This document shows, piece by piece, positions 44,300 to 54,614 of a stretch of 64,000 bases of DNA. Source of the DNA: Isoetes taiwanensis (lineage: Eukaryota; Streptophyta; Lycopodiopsida; Isoetales; Isoetaceae). Below the pieces are notes generated by a model. It was given only the letters and a program-made list of their open reading frames with translations, was not told the DNA's origin and searched no databases. The stretch is from assembly GCA_021234155.1 (NCBI GenBank), contig JAJEKV010000046.1, positions 11,238,818 through 11,302,817 of the forward strand, in the 5' to 3' direction. Every line of letters starts with the position of its first letter. Positions within the stretch are counted from its first letter, which is position 1. A program made the translations under genes and the position numbers.

Positions 44300-47200
44300 A
44301 GATTTATATAGAGTACTGGAGTATATGGTTATAATGGAGTAATAGAGTTGTATTTGATCCCTCAACACGATCTGCAGGTCAAGTTTGGGAAATTTAAAGG
44401 TGCTATTCGATGTAGATTATGGAGATCCAGACATATTGATGTTCTGTATTCTTTGTGCTTCTATTTGGCTATTTATTCTTCTATTTTGTTTGCATTTCCA
44501 TCATTTGCCCACGATTTTCTAGCTCTTTAAATTTTGGGCCCATCTCTGGAGGAGTGATATAAATTATGAATCGAACTGTGGTAGCATTAACATTGTATTA
44601 GAGCTTTTGCCACAGTTATTGCTGTCGATATTCCAGTAATATAATGTAAGAGAACTTCATTTCATAGTCACTGTAAGTCGGTTTATTAGAAATATGTTTC
44701 CATGATGTTCTTATTTAATTTCATTCGGGCTTACGGTTATTCTCTGTCCATATTCTGCAGGAATCATCAAGCTATAAATGTTACTTAAAGATTACCTTCT
44801 GAATTCGATGATTAAATTGCATGGGATGTGCAAAGTTGTGGCAGATGCTTGGAAAGCATTTTAAGCAATGTCCCAAAAGAATATGTTTTTCCCATGCAAG
44901 AATCATTCAGGGCACCAAATCTGTGCGTAATAGGTACTTTTACCCGGCTCTTCTGGGGTCCTTGAGGACAGTTTATGTGTTTATTTAACTGGTTCATTGT
45001 CTGGCTCTCAAAATCGCTTTGCTTGGGTTTGTTGAATAGATTTATGCCTTAATTTTGATGGTAAGAGGTTGAAGAGGCTGGCAAATAGACCCAGCCAAAG
45101 GATCAGCCTTTATCCACTAGGAGTAATAGGAATGTTGTTTAGGTCAGTTTAGCTAAATTGATCCTATGTACTGTCTAACCCTTTCGTCTGGTGCAGGCCT
45201 GAAGCTTGCTATAAAGTGCTGGCAGGGTCTGTTGCCCTAATCATAATCAACCTGATAAGATATTTTTTTTTAACTCTTATGCTCTATTGTAGAATTAGAA
45301 ACCCTGTTTGCTTTATTTCTTATAATTGCTTGCAGGTTTTGAAATATTGTGGCTGTGTCTTTGTTTCCAAGTGCTTTTTTTGACCAGGGATGAGATACAA
45401 AGCTTCATATTCTTTTGAACCTAAACTCACACATATTTGTTTTCCAATGTCAGATATTGCAATGGCATCTTGAATTTAGCCTTCCTCTTTGACACAATGA
45501 AAATGTGCTGCTTTTTCTAATTATTTATGAAAGTCATCAGGACTAAGCATCATATTTTGCAGGTAATACTCCTGGATGCCCTCTATGATGCTGAGGTGGT
45601 TCAAATATCAAGAGCTTCATTTTTGCGTTTTAGTCCCCTTCGCTGCTTTTTCTGCTAGCTGATAGATGTGCCGTTCTGACAGCAACTAGGTTCAGGTGGG
45701 AATTGTTTTCGCTTCGTGGTAGATCATATTTGATTTATGCAATGATATAGCAGTTACAAACAACTTTTGGTTAGACGTATGACACAAAAAAATGTCTGTT
45801 CACAGTTATATTTTTCCACATTCTTTTTTTTGTTGGATGCACCTTTTACATTTTGATTATGTCTTGCTACAAAATCTAGGTCATGACAGGGTTAAAGGTG
45901 ATAAAGGAACGAAAAACAAGGAGATATTTTAGGGCATCTATTTCAGGGCGACATGGATTGCATTGCAATCTATAAAAGGGCATTCAAGCAGGTTGGAGCC
46001 TTTCGTAACAAGATCGTACTCAACTAGGTATAGTTATCTGAGCAACTGTTGTAATTGTTTGTTTTGTTCAATTTCGTATTCATAGCTCTATAATATAGAT
46101 TCTTAGAGAACTCTTAGAAAAATTAGCATCTTATGCTTGCTTCGCAATCATTGCAGAGTGTAATTGTGTGTTGTATCCATGTATAAATATCCCATGATGT
46201 TAAGCATTTTGTAGTTTGCCTGCTATACTGGACAATAACTTTATCCATAGGAACTGTTCATAGTATTTCCTGGTGTACTCTACACTATGTTGGAAAGTAG
46301 AATTATGTAAGAAAAACAGCTCAATATGGTCTAATTCCTATTGTTTGAATCATTAGTAAGTGAAGGCATGAAGCTCCAAACCTTTTGTGCTTTACTTTAA
46401 CACCTTATCCTATAGCGGTAAATGCATCAGGATGCAAAAAGAATATATTAAGAGATGCTCAAGAATACCGCTCAGCTCATTCAATATTAAATTTATAAGA
46501 CAATAACTCTCCTCCATTTGGGGATGGAATGGGCTTTCAGAAGTCCAGAAGCCAATAAAAAAGTGGACTTTCAATTCAAGAGAGTAGAAATACCTAGAAT
46601 TGTAGACTACAGTTGCCATTTTGTCCGAGAAACGATGCTGAATTTGATGCTGAATTTCTTTTTGTTATTCAAGTCTAGACATTCTTCTGAATACCTTATG
46701 TTGTATGCAAGGAACACCTCTTAGGCATATAATACTTTTATGATCTTTTTTCCTCATTTGTATGCCATTTCATGCACCTGCGAAGGCTGAGAAAAACATC
46801 AAAGACTAAATCCTGTCCACATTCATTGGTGTTTTTATCTTTATGAAGATGAATACAAGTGGTCACCCAGTCCTTTTGAAATAAATAGAAGATGTATATT
46901 TGAATGGAATAGTATTGTTTTATATCCAATTAAAGTTAAAAATCTTTCGACACATGACTGTTCTTAACGCAAATGCAAATTATCATGGCCTGGGCCAGAG
47001 ATTTGCCATGATGTAAAATTCTTTTTTAACGCCACCCTGGCTGATGGTCCAAAATGGCTACAAATTTGGATGCACTAAGGATGGGATGGAGATATCTACT
47101 AAAAAATTATGTGGACTATCAGCATAGCATAACTTATTTGCTTTTTGAAACGTTTTCAAGACATTGCGACGAGCCCTCTGATGGTATGGTTATAAAAGTC

Positions 47201-47330
47201 TTATTCAGTTTGGAGGTGGCATTATTTTTTAGGTTACAAATGATATCTGAGTGCTCTATTTTTCTTAGGTTGATGCTGTGGCAGAAGCTAATCTAGAAGA
47301 CATGAAGAAGATGCAACGAATGTAGCATTT
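44300..47330 (+). pseudogene. Helitron cargo: scattered exon-like pieces
   Basis: Several short blocks follow good acceptors. TCTGCAG (ending 44378) precedes VKFGKFKGAIRCRLWRSRHI. TTTTGCAG (ending 45561) precedes VILLDALYDAEVVQI. TTTTTCTTAG (ending 47269) precedes VDAVAEANLEDMKKMQRM and a stop, which looks like a last exon. They share one strand and could come from one captured gene. No domain is recognisable, so no function is offered. Confidence 0.35.
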
Positions 47331-47511
47331 GTATGACGATCACATGACAATTTGCTGCTTTCAGAAATACGGATTGGCAACTTGGTTGTTCGCATACGTT
47401 TGATTGAAGAAGAATGAAATTCCATGTTCCACTAGGTCATTTGAAGTATAGTCCAAGCCATAAACATAGATACACATAATTTAGTATCTGTTTTTCATTC
47501 AAGTTGGAGGC

Positions 47512-47619
47512 CACCATATAAAGGTCAAGGTTATACTATACTAATGATCTATAAGGCTCTTTACACCACCATATAAAGGTCAAGGTTATACTATACTAAT
47601 GATCTATAAGGCTCTTTAC
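47512..47619 (+). repeat. 54-bp perfect tandem duplication in the Helitron
   Basis: Two adjacent copies (47512-47565 and 47566-47619), beginning CCACCATATAAAGGTCAAGG, appear identical, so the duplication is recent. Confidence 0.9.
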
Positions 47620-48050
47620 AGTGCCAACAGATACACTACACAATCTAGAATCAAGAGCAAAGTGCAACAAGTGTCTACACATTAGTTTACACTTTCATAG
47701 GGAAGGGTTCACAGAAATACAAAGATACTAACCATGTTGTGCATAATCATTATTATAATTACAATATAAAACTCCCCTAACTCATCTCTTATCAACAAAA
47801 ACACCAAATAAATGCTTCCAACCACATGACATTCACAACCTTATACAATGTCTTTAAAGCCCCAGAAAGCAAGGCACCTAATTATGCAACTTTATTTTTG
47901 TTCAATATAACTTTAATAGTTTCCAATCTAGAAATCTTTCTTTTTCCACTGTATTGGTCTGCAGTTTGAAGCCACTACACTGTGGCACCCAATGACATTG
48001 TGGCGACCAATGCATGCATGTGTTGATTATTAAGAGCAAAAAGACTTATC

Positions 48051-48230
48051 GGGAAGGGTTGCAATTTACCACCCTAATGTGAAATATCTTTGTACATAGC
48101 TCCTCCCTGTCAAATACAGCTAGGCATTGTACACATGTCTAGGAAGGGTTGCAATCTACCACCCTAATGTGGATCATCTTTGTACATATCGCCTTCCTAT
48201 CAAATACAGCTAGGCACACATGTCTACATG
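48051..48230 (+). repeat. 90-bp tandem duplication next to the Helitron 3' end
   Basis: Imperfect copies start at 48051 and 48141, sharing GGAAGGGTTGCAAT and CAAATACAGCTAGGCA. It lies within 200 bases of the terminal hairpin, a region that in Helitrons defines the 3' end. Confidence 0.8.
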
Positions 48231-48272
48231 GAATTGTATCTATGCCCGGCAACGCCGGGCACCCGTTACTAG

Positions 48273-48791
48273 TTTTAGACTGTTATTCATAAAACAGTGC
48301 CAAAAAAATAGTTTTAGTGATCCAAAATAAGATTTGATTGTCTGCCCCACATCCTTGAAACCTATACTCCATCTTGGTTTTGAAATTTCTCAAAAACTCC
48401 CTCTGTAACTCAAGTTCCAAAATTCTGAGATCTGTCTGTGGTTTTGACTGGTATTGACCAAAAATTGACTCAACTTTGAGATTGAATATCTCACAAATTT
48501 GAGCTCAGACTCGGTCAAGATCTTTTCCATTGCATGCCTAAACTTTTCTACACCAGGCACAATCATTTGACCTCAGAAATCAACTCATCTATGCCAACTA
48601 CATCGATTTGAGTGAGGACCCCTTATTGTTGAATTGGGAAAGGTATGAGTATTTGATACTTGAGCTATTTCTCCAAAAAATTCTCGTATAGACTGATCAC
48701 CTTAAGTGATCTGTAGGTTCTAACCCCAACTTGAGTATAATTTCAAGTTGGCTTATTGTATTTGACTTTCTAGCCAGGTTGAGGGTCAACA
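48273..48791 (+). repeat. Gypsy 5' LTR, second part
   Basis: Matches 61276-61798 and ends ...GGGTCAACA. Together with 41927-43337 it gives a 1,930-bp LTR. Confidence 0.95.
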
Positions 48792-48832
48792 TCTTGGAGG
48801 TTCTACCGAGATCTTCCTGGATCTCAGAACTC

Positions 48833-50273
48833 ATGGCTCCAAAGCAAAAATTTCCAGCAGAGCAAGAACCATTAGAGGATGTTGATGCTTCAGATCATTG
48901 CAGAGAAAGGCCATTGCCTTCAAGTTTCTCAACTAGCCTGCTTCAAAACCTGCCATATCAATTGGAATTGAATTCCCTGTTCCCTTGCCTACTTTTGATT
49001 CCAGTATGAGTGCTAACAACTTTTTGAGAATATTTGAAGATTATTACAGGGATTATGGTTTCAAAAAAGGGTGCAAGCTTTCAGAGTTCGAAAAATGTTT
49101 CAAAGAAGAGAGTAAGGCTGGTGCTTGGTTAACTTATGAGAAGTTAATAGGTACCACCTCATGGGATGAGCTTGTCAAAAAGTTCTTGGATAGGTTTGGT
49201 AAGTTGGCTGCTCCATGCAAAATTTTTCTATACATGCAGGGGAAAGTGTGAATCAGTACAAAGAAAGATTTAGTACATACATGAGCAGGTGCCAAAGAGC
49301 TCAAGTCACAATCCCAACCCTTTTTTTAGTCACTGCTTTCATCAATGGTTTGGAAAGGAGACCAGATATCCAAAGGAAGCTGCTCAAGATCCAAGCTGCT
49401 GAAGGTTTTGATTCTATACACAAAGTTTTTGCCAAAACCACTGACCTTACTCAAATGCTCTCTACTTTGCCTGACAAACATCATGTTTCCTACCATAATC
49501 ATGATCCTTTCTATCCTGATGCTACTCATGCACAGTATGACCATCACCCTTCCATTCCAGTTTATGCTATACAGAAAGAAAAGAAGAAATCTAAAGAGGA
49601 GAAAGCTAATTCCCAAGTTGCAGAGGTCAAGGCAGATCTATCTAAAGTTACTGAGGCTCTAGCAAAATTAACCAAACAATTGGTTGAGCTCAAGGCTACA
49701 AGAACAGGTAAGACTTATCCTGAATGTATTCATTGCAATAGGAACTCTCATCCATCAGAAATTTGTTATTGGCAAGTGTGTCCTAAATGTAATAGAAAAG
49801 GACACTTTGGAAAGGAATGTCCTATTTGTTCTTTTTGTAAAGAAATTGGCCATACTGATATCAAGTGTGTTGTTAAGGAATACTTTGCTAAGCAGGAAAA
49901 GGAAAAGAGACCAGAATCCAAACCTCCTGTGAGATTTGCTAAACCAAGTACTTCTATAAGGTTTATTCAGGCTACAGAAGTTCTCAAAGCTGAAAAAGTT
50001 ATGGCAGTGCAAACTAGAGGCATGAATGAAGCCATTGTAAATGCTGAATCAAGTAGACATTCCACTGCCAGGCCTTCACCACCTGTAGTGGAATCACCTA
50101 CTCAATTGATAGCTCCACCCCCACAGCAAAAATATGGTAAGAAAGACCAAGACCTTGATGAAGTTGATCTTTTGCTCAAAAACTCCGAAGTAAGTGTAGA
50201 TCTCTTCACCTTGCTAAAGATTGCACCTAGCTATAGAAAAAGAGTACTTCAGCAAACTGGTATACTTGTGTAA
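48833..50273 (+). pseudogene. Gypsy gag with three zinc knuckles
   Basis: An ATG at 48833 (MAPKQKFPAEQEPLED) begins the frame, which shifts near 48985 and again near 49235. The capsid-like core is seen in FLRIFEDYYRDYGF, WLTYEKLIGTTSWDELVKKF and NQYKERFSTYMSRCQRA. A Lys-rich coiled stretch follows (KVTEALAKLTKQLVELKA). Three consecutive C-x2-C-x4-H-x4-C knuckles come next: CIHCNRNSHPSEIC, CPKCNRKGHFGKEC, CSFCKEIGHTDIKC. Three knuckles is more than the usual one or two of gypsy gag. Gag would form the particle and bind element RNA. Two frameshifts disable it. Confidence 0.9.
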
Positions 50274-50282
50274 ATTTTGCTG

Positions 50283-50689
50283 ATGCCACTAACCTTGTTC
50301 TAGCACATAATGAAGAAGGCCCTGGGGCATTCACATATTCAGCTGCTTTAGGAGGATATACCTTCTCAAATGTGTTACTTGATGGGGGATCCCCCCTAAA
50401 CATCATGCCATATCACATTATGAAGAAGTGTGGTTTCGAGGTGGACAAGAAAGCTTCTGTACTACTAAGATCCTTTTATAATGCCAAGATTACTCCTATT
50501 GGTATGGTGACTAAAGCGCCCGTTAACACAGAGGGCATAACTGTAGCTGCTAACTTTATTGCTGTGGCTTTTGAAGATATAGGGGATGAATCTGACATCC
50601 ATGATTTACTTTTAGGGAGGAGATGGTTGGCCACTGTAGATGCTAGGCCAGTCTCAGGAAAGGATGTACCCATGCTATATAGAGATTAA
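50283..50689 (+). pseudogene. Gypsy aspartic protease
   Basis: The frame continues after the gag stop and reads FSNVLLDGGSPLNIMP, with the retropepsin active site in DGGS form (Asp-Gly-Gly instead of Asp-Ser/Thr-Gly, as is common in Tat-type elements). The C-terminal signature is DLLLGRRWLA. It would cleave the polyprotein. The frame ends at a TAA where the foreign 50690-50945 segment starts. Confidence 0.85.
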
Positions 50690-50945
50690 TGCCGACCGTC
50701 CGATTGGAGATGGAGGGCCATGATGCCGCCACCTCGTGGGAGAGGTCATGCATGGGCATATAAATATGATGGGGGGCATGCATAGGGGCATGCACCATGT
50801 CTTTAAGCCGTCGGATCAAAAGGGGAGGATAAATCATGGCCCTTAATTTTTATAAGGAAAGTGCAAGGAAGCTTCCTGAAAAGTGGATTTGGTGCAACCA
50901 ATCTTAACCGTTAGATCAAAAGGGGGGAGGATAAATCCTAGGTGC
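50690..50945. mobile_element. ~255-bp non-coding insertion in pol
   Basis: It interrupts coding between the protease and the next pol block. ATTGGAGATGG (50705-50715) and its reverse complement CCATCTCCAAT (about 50947-50957) lie near its ends. Inside are two copies of a unit with GATCAAAAGGGG(A/GG)AGGATAAATC (about 50814-50839 and 50912-50942). It looks like a small MITE or similar element; exact ends and target duplication could not be fixed. Confidence 0.5.
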
Positions 50946-51764
50946 ACCATCTCCAATGGCTCTCAAACTGCTACAATTTACAATCAAGATGGCTCCTATG
51001 GTTCTAAAGAAGAGGTAAATTTTATTAAGGAAATGTTAATTGAAGAACCCTTGGGATCTTACAGAATAAAAAACACAAGACCAAAGAATTATGAAATGGT
51101 TCCTCTTATCATGGAATGTACACTCCCCAGCAAACAAGGACCATCAGGATTCTTGTGGTTTGATGGAGGTATTTCTAAAAAATTAAATATTGCATCATCT
51201 GCTGCTATTTTGAAAGATTCTTCTCAAAAACTCTTAGCTAAAGTAGGAAGAATCTTCCTCCCAAGTCACTTCTAATGTAGCAGAATACAAGGCTTTGATT
51301 GCAGGTCTTCAGGAGGCCAAAGCTATGGATATTGCTAACATCCACATCTATGGTGACTCACAATTAATTTGTAGACAAGTTTCAGGAGATTACCAAACAA
51401 AAAATGCAGATATGGAGCTCTTAAAAAATCAAGTAATGGGAGTACTCTCGAGTTTTGCTTCATGAGAGATCACTCACATACCAAGAGAGAAAAATGTGGA
51501 AGCTGATGCCTTATGTAGAGAGACTCTCATGTCACATTTAACTGAGGGAGCTATTCCAGAGGAAGATCTTGATGCTAGTGAGGTAAAAGCACTTTGCCCT
51601 ATTCTAACCATTAATGCATCAGAAGAAAGGGACACTGAAGAGATTGCAATCACAAAAAATGGTAAGACTAGAACCTTGTTTGTTGGAGATTTGATTGAAT
51701 ATCAAAATAGGGAGAACATACAAATGTTTTTTGAAAAGGAAGGATGTATTTGCCTGGGATTATT
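50946..51764 (+). pseudogene. Gypsy archaeal-type RNase H (aRNH), located before RT
   Basis: After a linker (IKEMLIEEPLGSYRI...MVPLIMECTLP), an RNase H of the RVT_3/archaeal type runs from about 51142 to 51530. The four catalytic residues are all visible: Asp in WFDGG (51162), Glu in NVAEYKALIAGL (51283), Asp in YGDSQLI (51354), Asp in VEADAL (51504). There is a frameshift near 51270 and an in-frame TGA near 51463. Downstream (51540-51764), a linker leads directly into the RT N-terminus; the join lies at the nested element. In Tat elements such as Ogre, this domain follows RT-RNase H. Here it precedes RT. Confidence 0.85.
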
Positions 51765-53365
51765 TGAAACGGACCTAGCCCCTTGGCCTAGGCCGTTGCA
51801 CCAATATGTTAACATCTAAGTTAACAGTCATGAGATTTATATACTTGCCAATAAAATATACTCTTGCTAAATCATAAATTTACATGCGAGACAAAGCTCG
51901 TCAAATTCTTGGTGCTCCAGTAACTTCCACTAGCCAAATAGGTCACTCCTAGGTCTTCTATTCCAACTTCCACTAGGGCCTCAGAAAACGTCCCTCCATA
52001 GCAACCTCATCCCCGGACTCCTATTCGACTACGGCATTCTCAGCTCAAGACGTACCGTCTTAAACATACACCAACAACATAAGGGGGTTAGTTCACAAGG
52101 ACTAAGTGGGGAGGAAAGATTTCGAGAGCATTCACAACATCAACCACAAAGCAATCTAGCATATAACATCCAAGATAAGAAGACAATAGATTTACCTGCT
52201 CCACTATGCCCCTGCATTAGTTAGAACTCATACTACAAGCATGTTTACATTCACATCAATCTTCTGTATGTATGCACATATGCCAAGCGTAATCCTCGGG
52301 TTGCGACCCCAAGGAGACCACTCTCTCCATCTGTACGTACAGGGTTCAACTCATCCAACAGGCCATCTGGCCGAATGCGGAGTTACACGGCCACCCCACC
52401 CCTCCGAAGATGGGCCGTAAATGCAACATGCCATCCATCTAGCCATCTAGAACGGATGCGGAGTCTCACGGCCACCCCACCCCTCCGAAGGTGGGCCGTT
52501 TGCAAGATGCAACATCATCCATCATGACTTTACAAGATAGAATATCACCAATAACCTTACAGGTTGATCCAATACGAGATATCATAGAATTCTCATGCAT
52601 CTTACTTCCAAGAACAACCATAGAGCAATGCAATACAATAGAATGAGGTTCATACCAAGATATTTCATAACCCAACGACAACATCACATCGCCACATCTC
52701 AAAGCAAGAACATGACTTCCTTAACATATAAACAACCATAACTTCCAGGTAATACCATAATTACACTAACGTCCTAGAGATAATTCACATATTCTACTGG
52801 AAGCATAACCAATACAACAGACCAAGCACCCATCAAATCCCCAAGCACGCGTCAAATCCCCACCTCAGTTTCTCGGATTGATTCGGCTTCCTATTGACTA
52901 GATCTGCCTTTCTTGCTTCCATTTCCTCATCGCCTTCCCATCTGCAAGCTCCTTCCGGTTTCTGCTACTGTCCCACAATTCGGCCAGCCTCTCCTTCTCT
53001 AGAGAATAGGCAGAGGAGAACAATAAACAAGATCCTTCACCAAACCAAGGCACCCTCTCCTTTGTTCACATCCAATATATATATATATATATATACAATG
53101 AGTACATCTCAATGCATATGCATGCTAGACAAGTGTTGTGCATGCAATCACATGCATGCATGCGCATGTGCATGTACATGCATGCTAGACAAGTGTTGTG
53201 CATGCAATCTAATGCATGGTTTAGCATATTTTATAAGTCCACTACACATTAATCTAACACCTTCTGCTTATATAACCTTTGCCAATATATTTCTATAGTT
53301 TTAAATACCCATGGACGCATATCAACAAGGTCGTTAGATGATCTACACCCTCTTATTTCGTTACA
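51765..53365 (-). repeat. Nested element 3' LTR (1,601 bp)
   Basis: Nearly identical to 54615-56317 apart from small indels. It contains a duplicated unit sharing CACGGCCACCCCACCCCTCC (about 52385 and 52469) and a purine-pyrimidine-alternating stretch with CATGCATGCATGCGCATG near 53150. The ORFs at 52466-52702 (minus) and 52894-53298 (plus) are LTR sequence, not genes. Confidence 0.93.
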
Positions 53366-53376
53366 TTCTCCCCTTG
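53366..53376 (-). promoter_or_regulatory. Nested element polypurine tract
   Basis: Minus strand CAAGGGGAGAA directly precedes the TGTAACG start of the 3' LTR. Confidence 0.85.
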
Positions 53377-54601
53377 TAAAATTCAACTCATGTCCTCATG
53401 AGTTACTTGAGGTACACATGCTTCTCCAACCTTAATATGTGGCATAACTCTACTCCGTAAGGCACTGCTTCAATGCGGCTAATACTGCTTCTACTACTTT
53501 TAAATGCAAAAGTCTAAGCTTTAGCCAACTAGGGCATCTCTTATCGCGACTCGGAGCCACTGCTATGTTCTGATGCAGTCTCCTCAATTGCACATTTTCG
53601 TCACAATAGTAGCATTATACAACAACTTCCTCATTAACCCATATAGGGTTTAAGCTCTACTATTTCCATCTAAATTGATGGAGTCCTAACTTAATCTTCC
53701 ACATACTCTAAATACATCTAAGTGCATCAACCTTGCCACTAGCATGTACAAAGTTGGAACTAAACTTATAATGAAATTCGTATAATTATTTACTACACGT
53801 TCAAGCTGACGTAGCAAACATCTGCATTATAGGGTTAATCCACTTTTTCCTACTAAGAATAAAATAGCACATTATGAAATACTAACCCCACCATGGCAAG
53901 AGAGATACTCAGCTCGGACTAGATATGTATTCATATGACACATTTTGGGTGGCCAATCCAAAAGAGACAAATAAAAACATAATCACATCCCCCATCTGTG
54001 TATCTTATGGCTATACAACCCACACAAGTAAATTCAAGGGAACCTAAAAGATTATGAACATAGTTTACTATGACTTCTCACAAAAAGAACCTACTCAACA
54101 TAGCTAACGACTTCCTAAACCCTCGAGTTTACCTCTTTAAGCACTGTTCATGGGCCCTCACAACCCTAGCATTGATTTTGCTAAAGCACTACAACTCCCT
54201 ACACATGGTCTACTTTAAAATAATGCGGCAACGTGGTCCACCAATAGACAATCTACCAATTATAGAAATTTGTAGGAACATACCTTCACAATTATCATGG
54301 CCCGCTGTCCATGCCTTGCATGAAAACATCCGACTTAACATTTCATCCTATTTTCCGTAACTTTAGACCAAGTTTAGCTCCTTGATGAACTGCATTCCAT
54401 TAGCTTTTCTACCTTACATAGCACAGAATAATAATCAAAACTTAAGATACTATCAATCCCTTAGTCCTATGCCCGTTTCTTGTTGCTCTTAACTTATCTT
54501 GGCCAGTGCATTTACCAAACAACAAACCATTCTACTTTATAGTAGAATCTCTTGAACTCTTAGCCCCTAATTCCCACGGCCCGAAGGTGTCAGAACTTTC
54601 C
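53377..54601 (-). other. Nested element internal region, non-coding
   Basis: 1.2 kb without gag, pol or any recognisable motif on either strand. The longest frame (54070-54360, plus) has no protein-like pattern. Confidence 0.7.
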
Positions 54602-54613
54602 GCTCTGATACCA
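54602..54613 (-). promoter_or_regulatory. Nested element primer-binding site (initiator tRNA-Met)
   Basis: The minus strand reads TGGTATCAGAGC, one base after the 5' LTR end. It sets the element's orientation as minus. Confidence 0.92.
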
Positions 54614-54614
54614 C

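Larger units (their letters stand above)
43338..48272 (+). mobile_element. Helitron, non-autonomous, 4,935 bp
   Basis: It starts TC (43338) and ends CTAG (48269-48272), inserted between A (43337) and T (48273). The matching 3' LTR preserves the empty site ATGA|TTTTAG at 61275-61282, so the ends are exact. A perfect hairpin, GCCCGGCAACGCCGGGC (48244-48260), lies nine bases before CTAG. There is no target-site duplication. These are all the hallmarks of plant Helitrons, which move by rolling-circle replication. No Rep/helicase is encoded, so it depends on another copy. Its body carries exon-like gene scraps. Confidence 0.95.

Noticed and set aside
48051-48230. Regularly spaced repeats near 48.1 kb (and the 54-bp repeat at 47.5 kb) as a CRISPR-like array
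   Set aside because: Only two units each, no constant short repeat with unique spacers, and the context is a plant Helitron.
52466-52702. Minus-strand ORF duplicated at 55395-55628, as a conserved gene pair
   Set aside because: Both copies lie at the same place in the two LTRs of the nested element; conservation follows from LTR identity.
53110-53298. Cys-rich small peptide ORF (with repeated MLDKCCACN), also at 56011-56211
   Set aside because: It is a translation of the CATGCATG/GCATGCTAGACAAG tandem repeat inside the LTRs; it appears on both strands and has no gene context.
54070-54360. 96-codon ORF inside the nested element as a possible gag
   Set aside because: It lies on the strand opposite to the element's transcription and has no gag or zinc-knuckle features.
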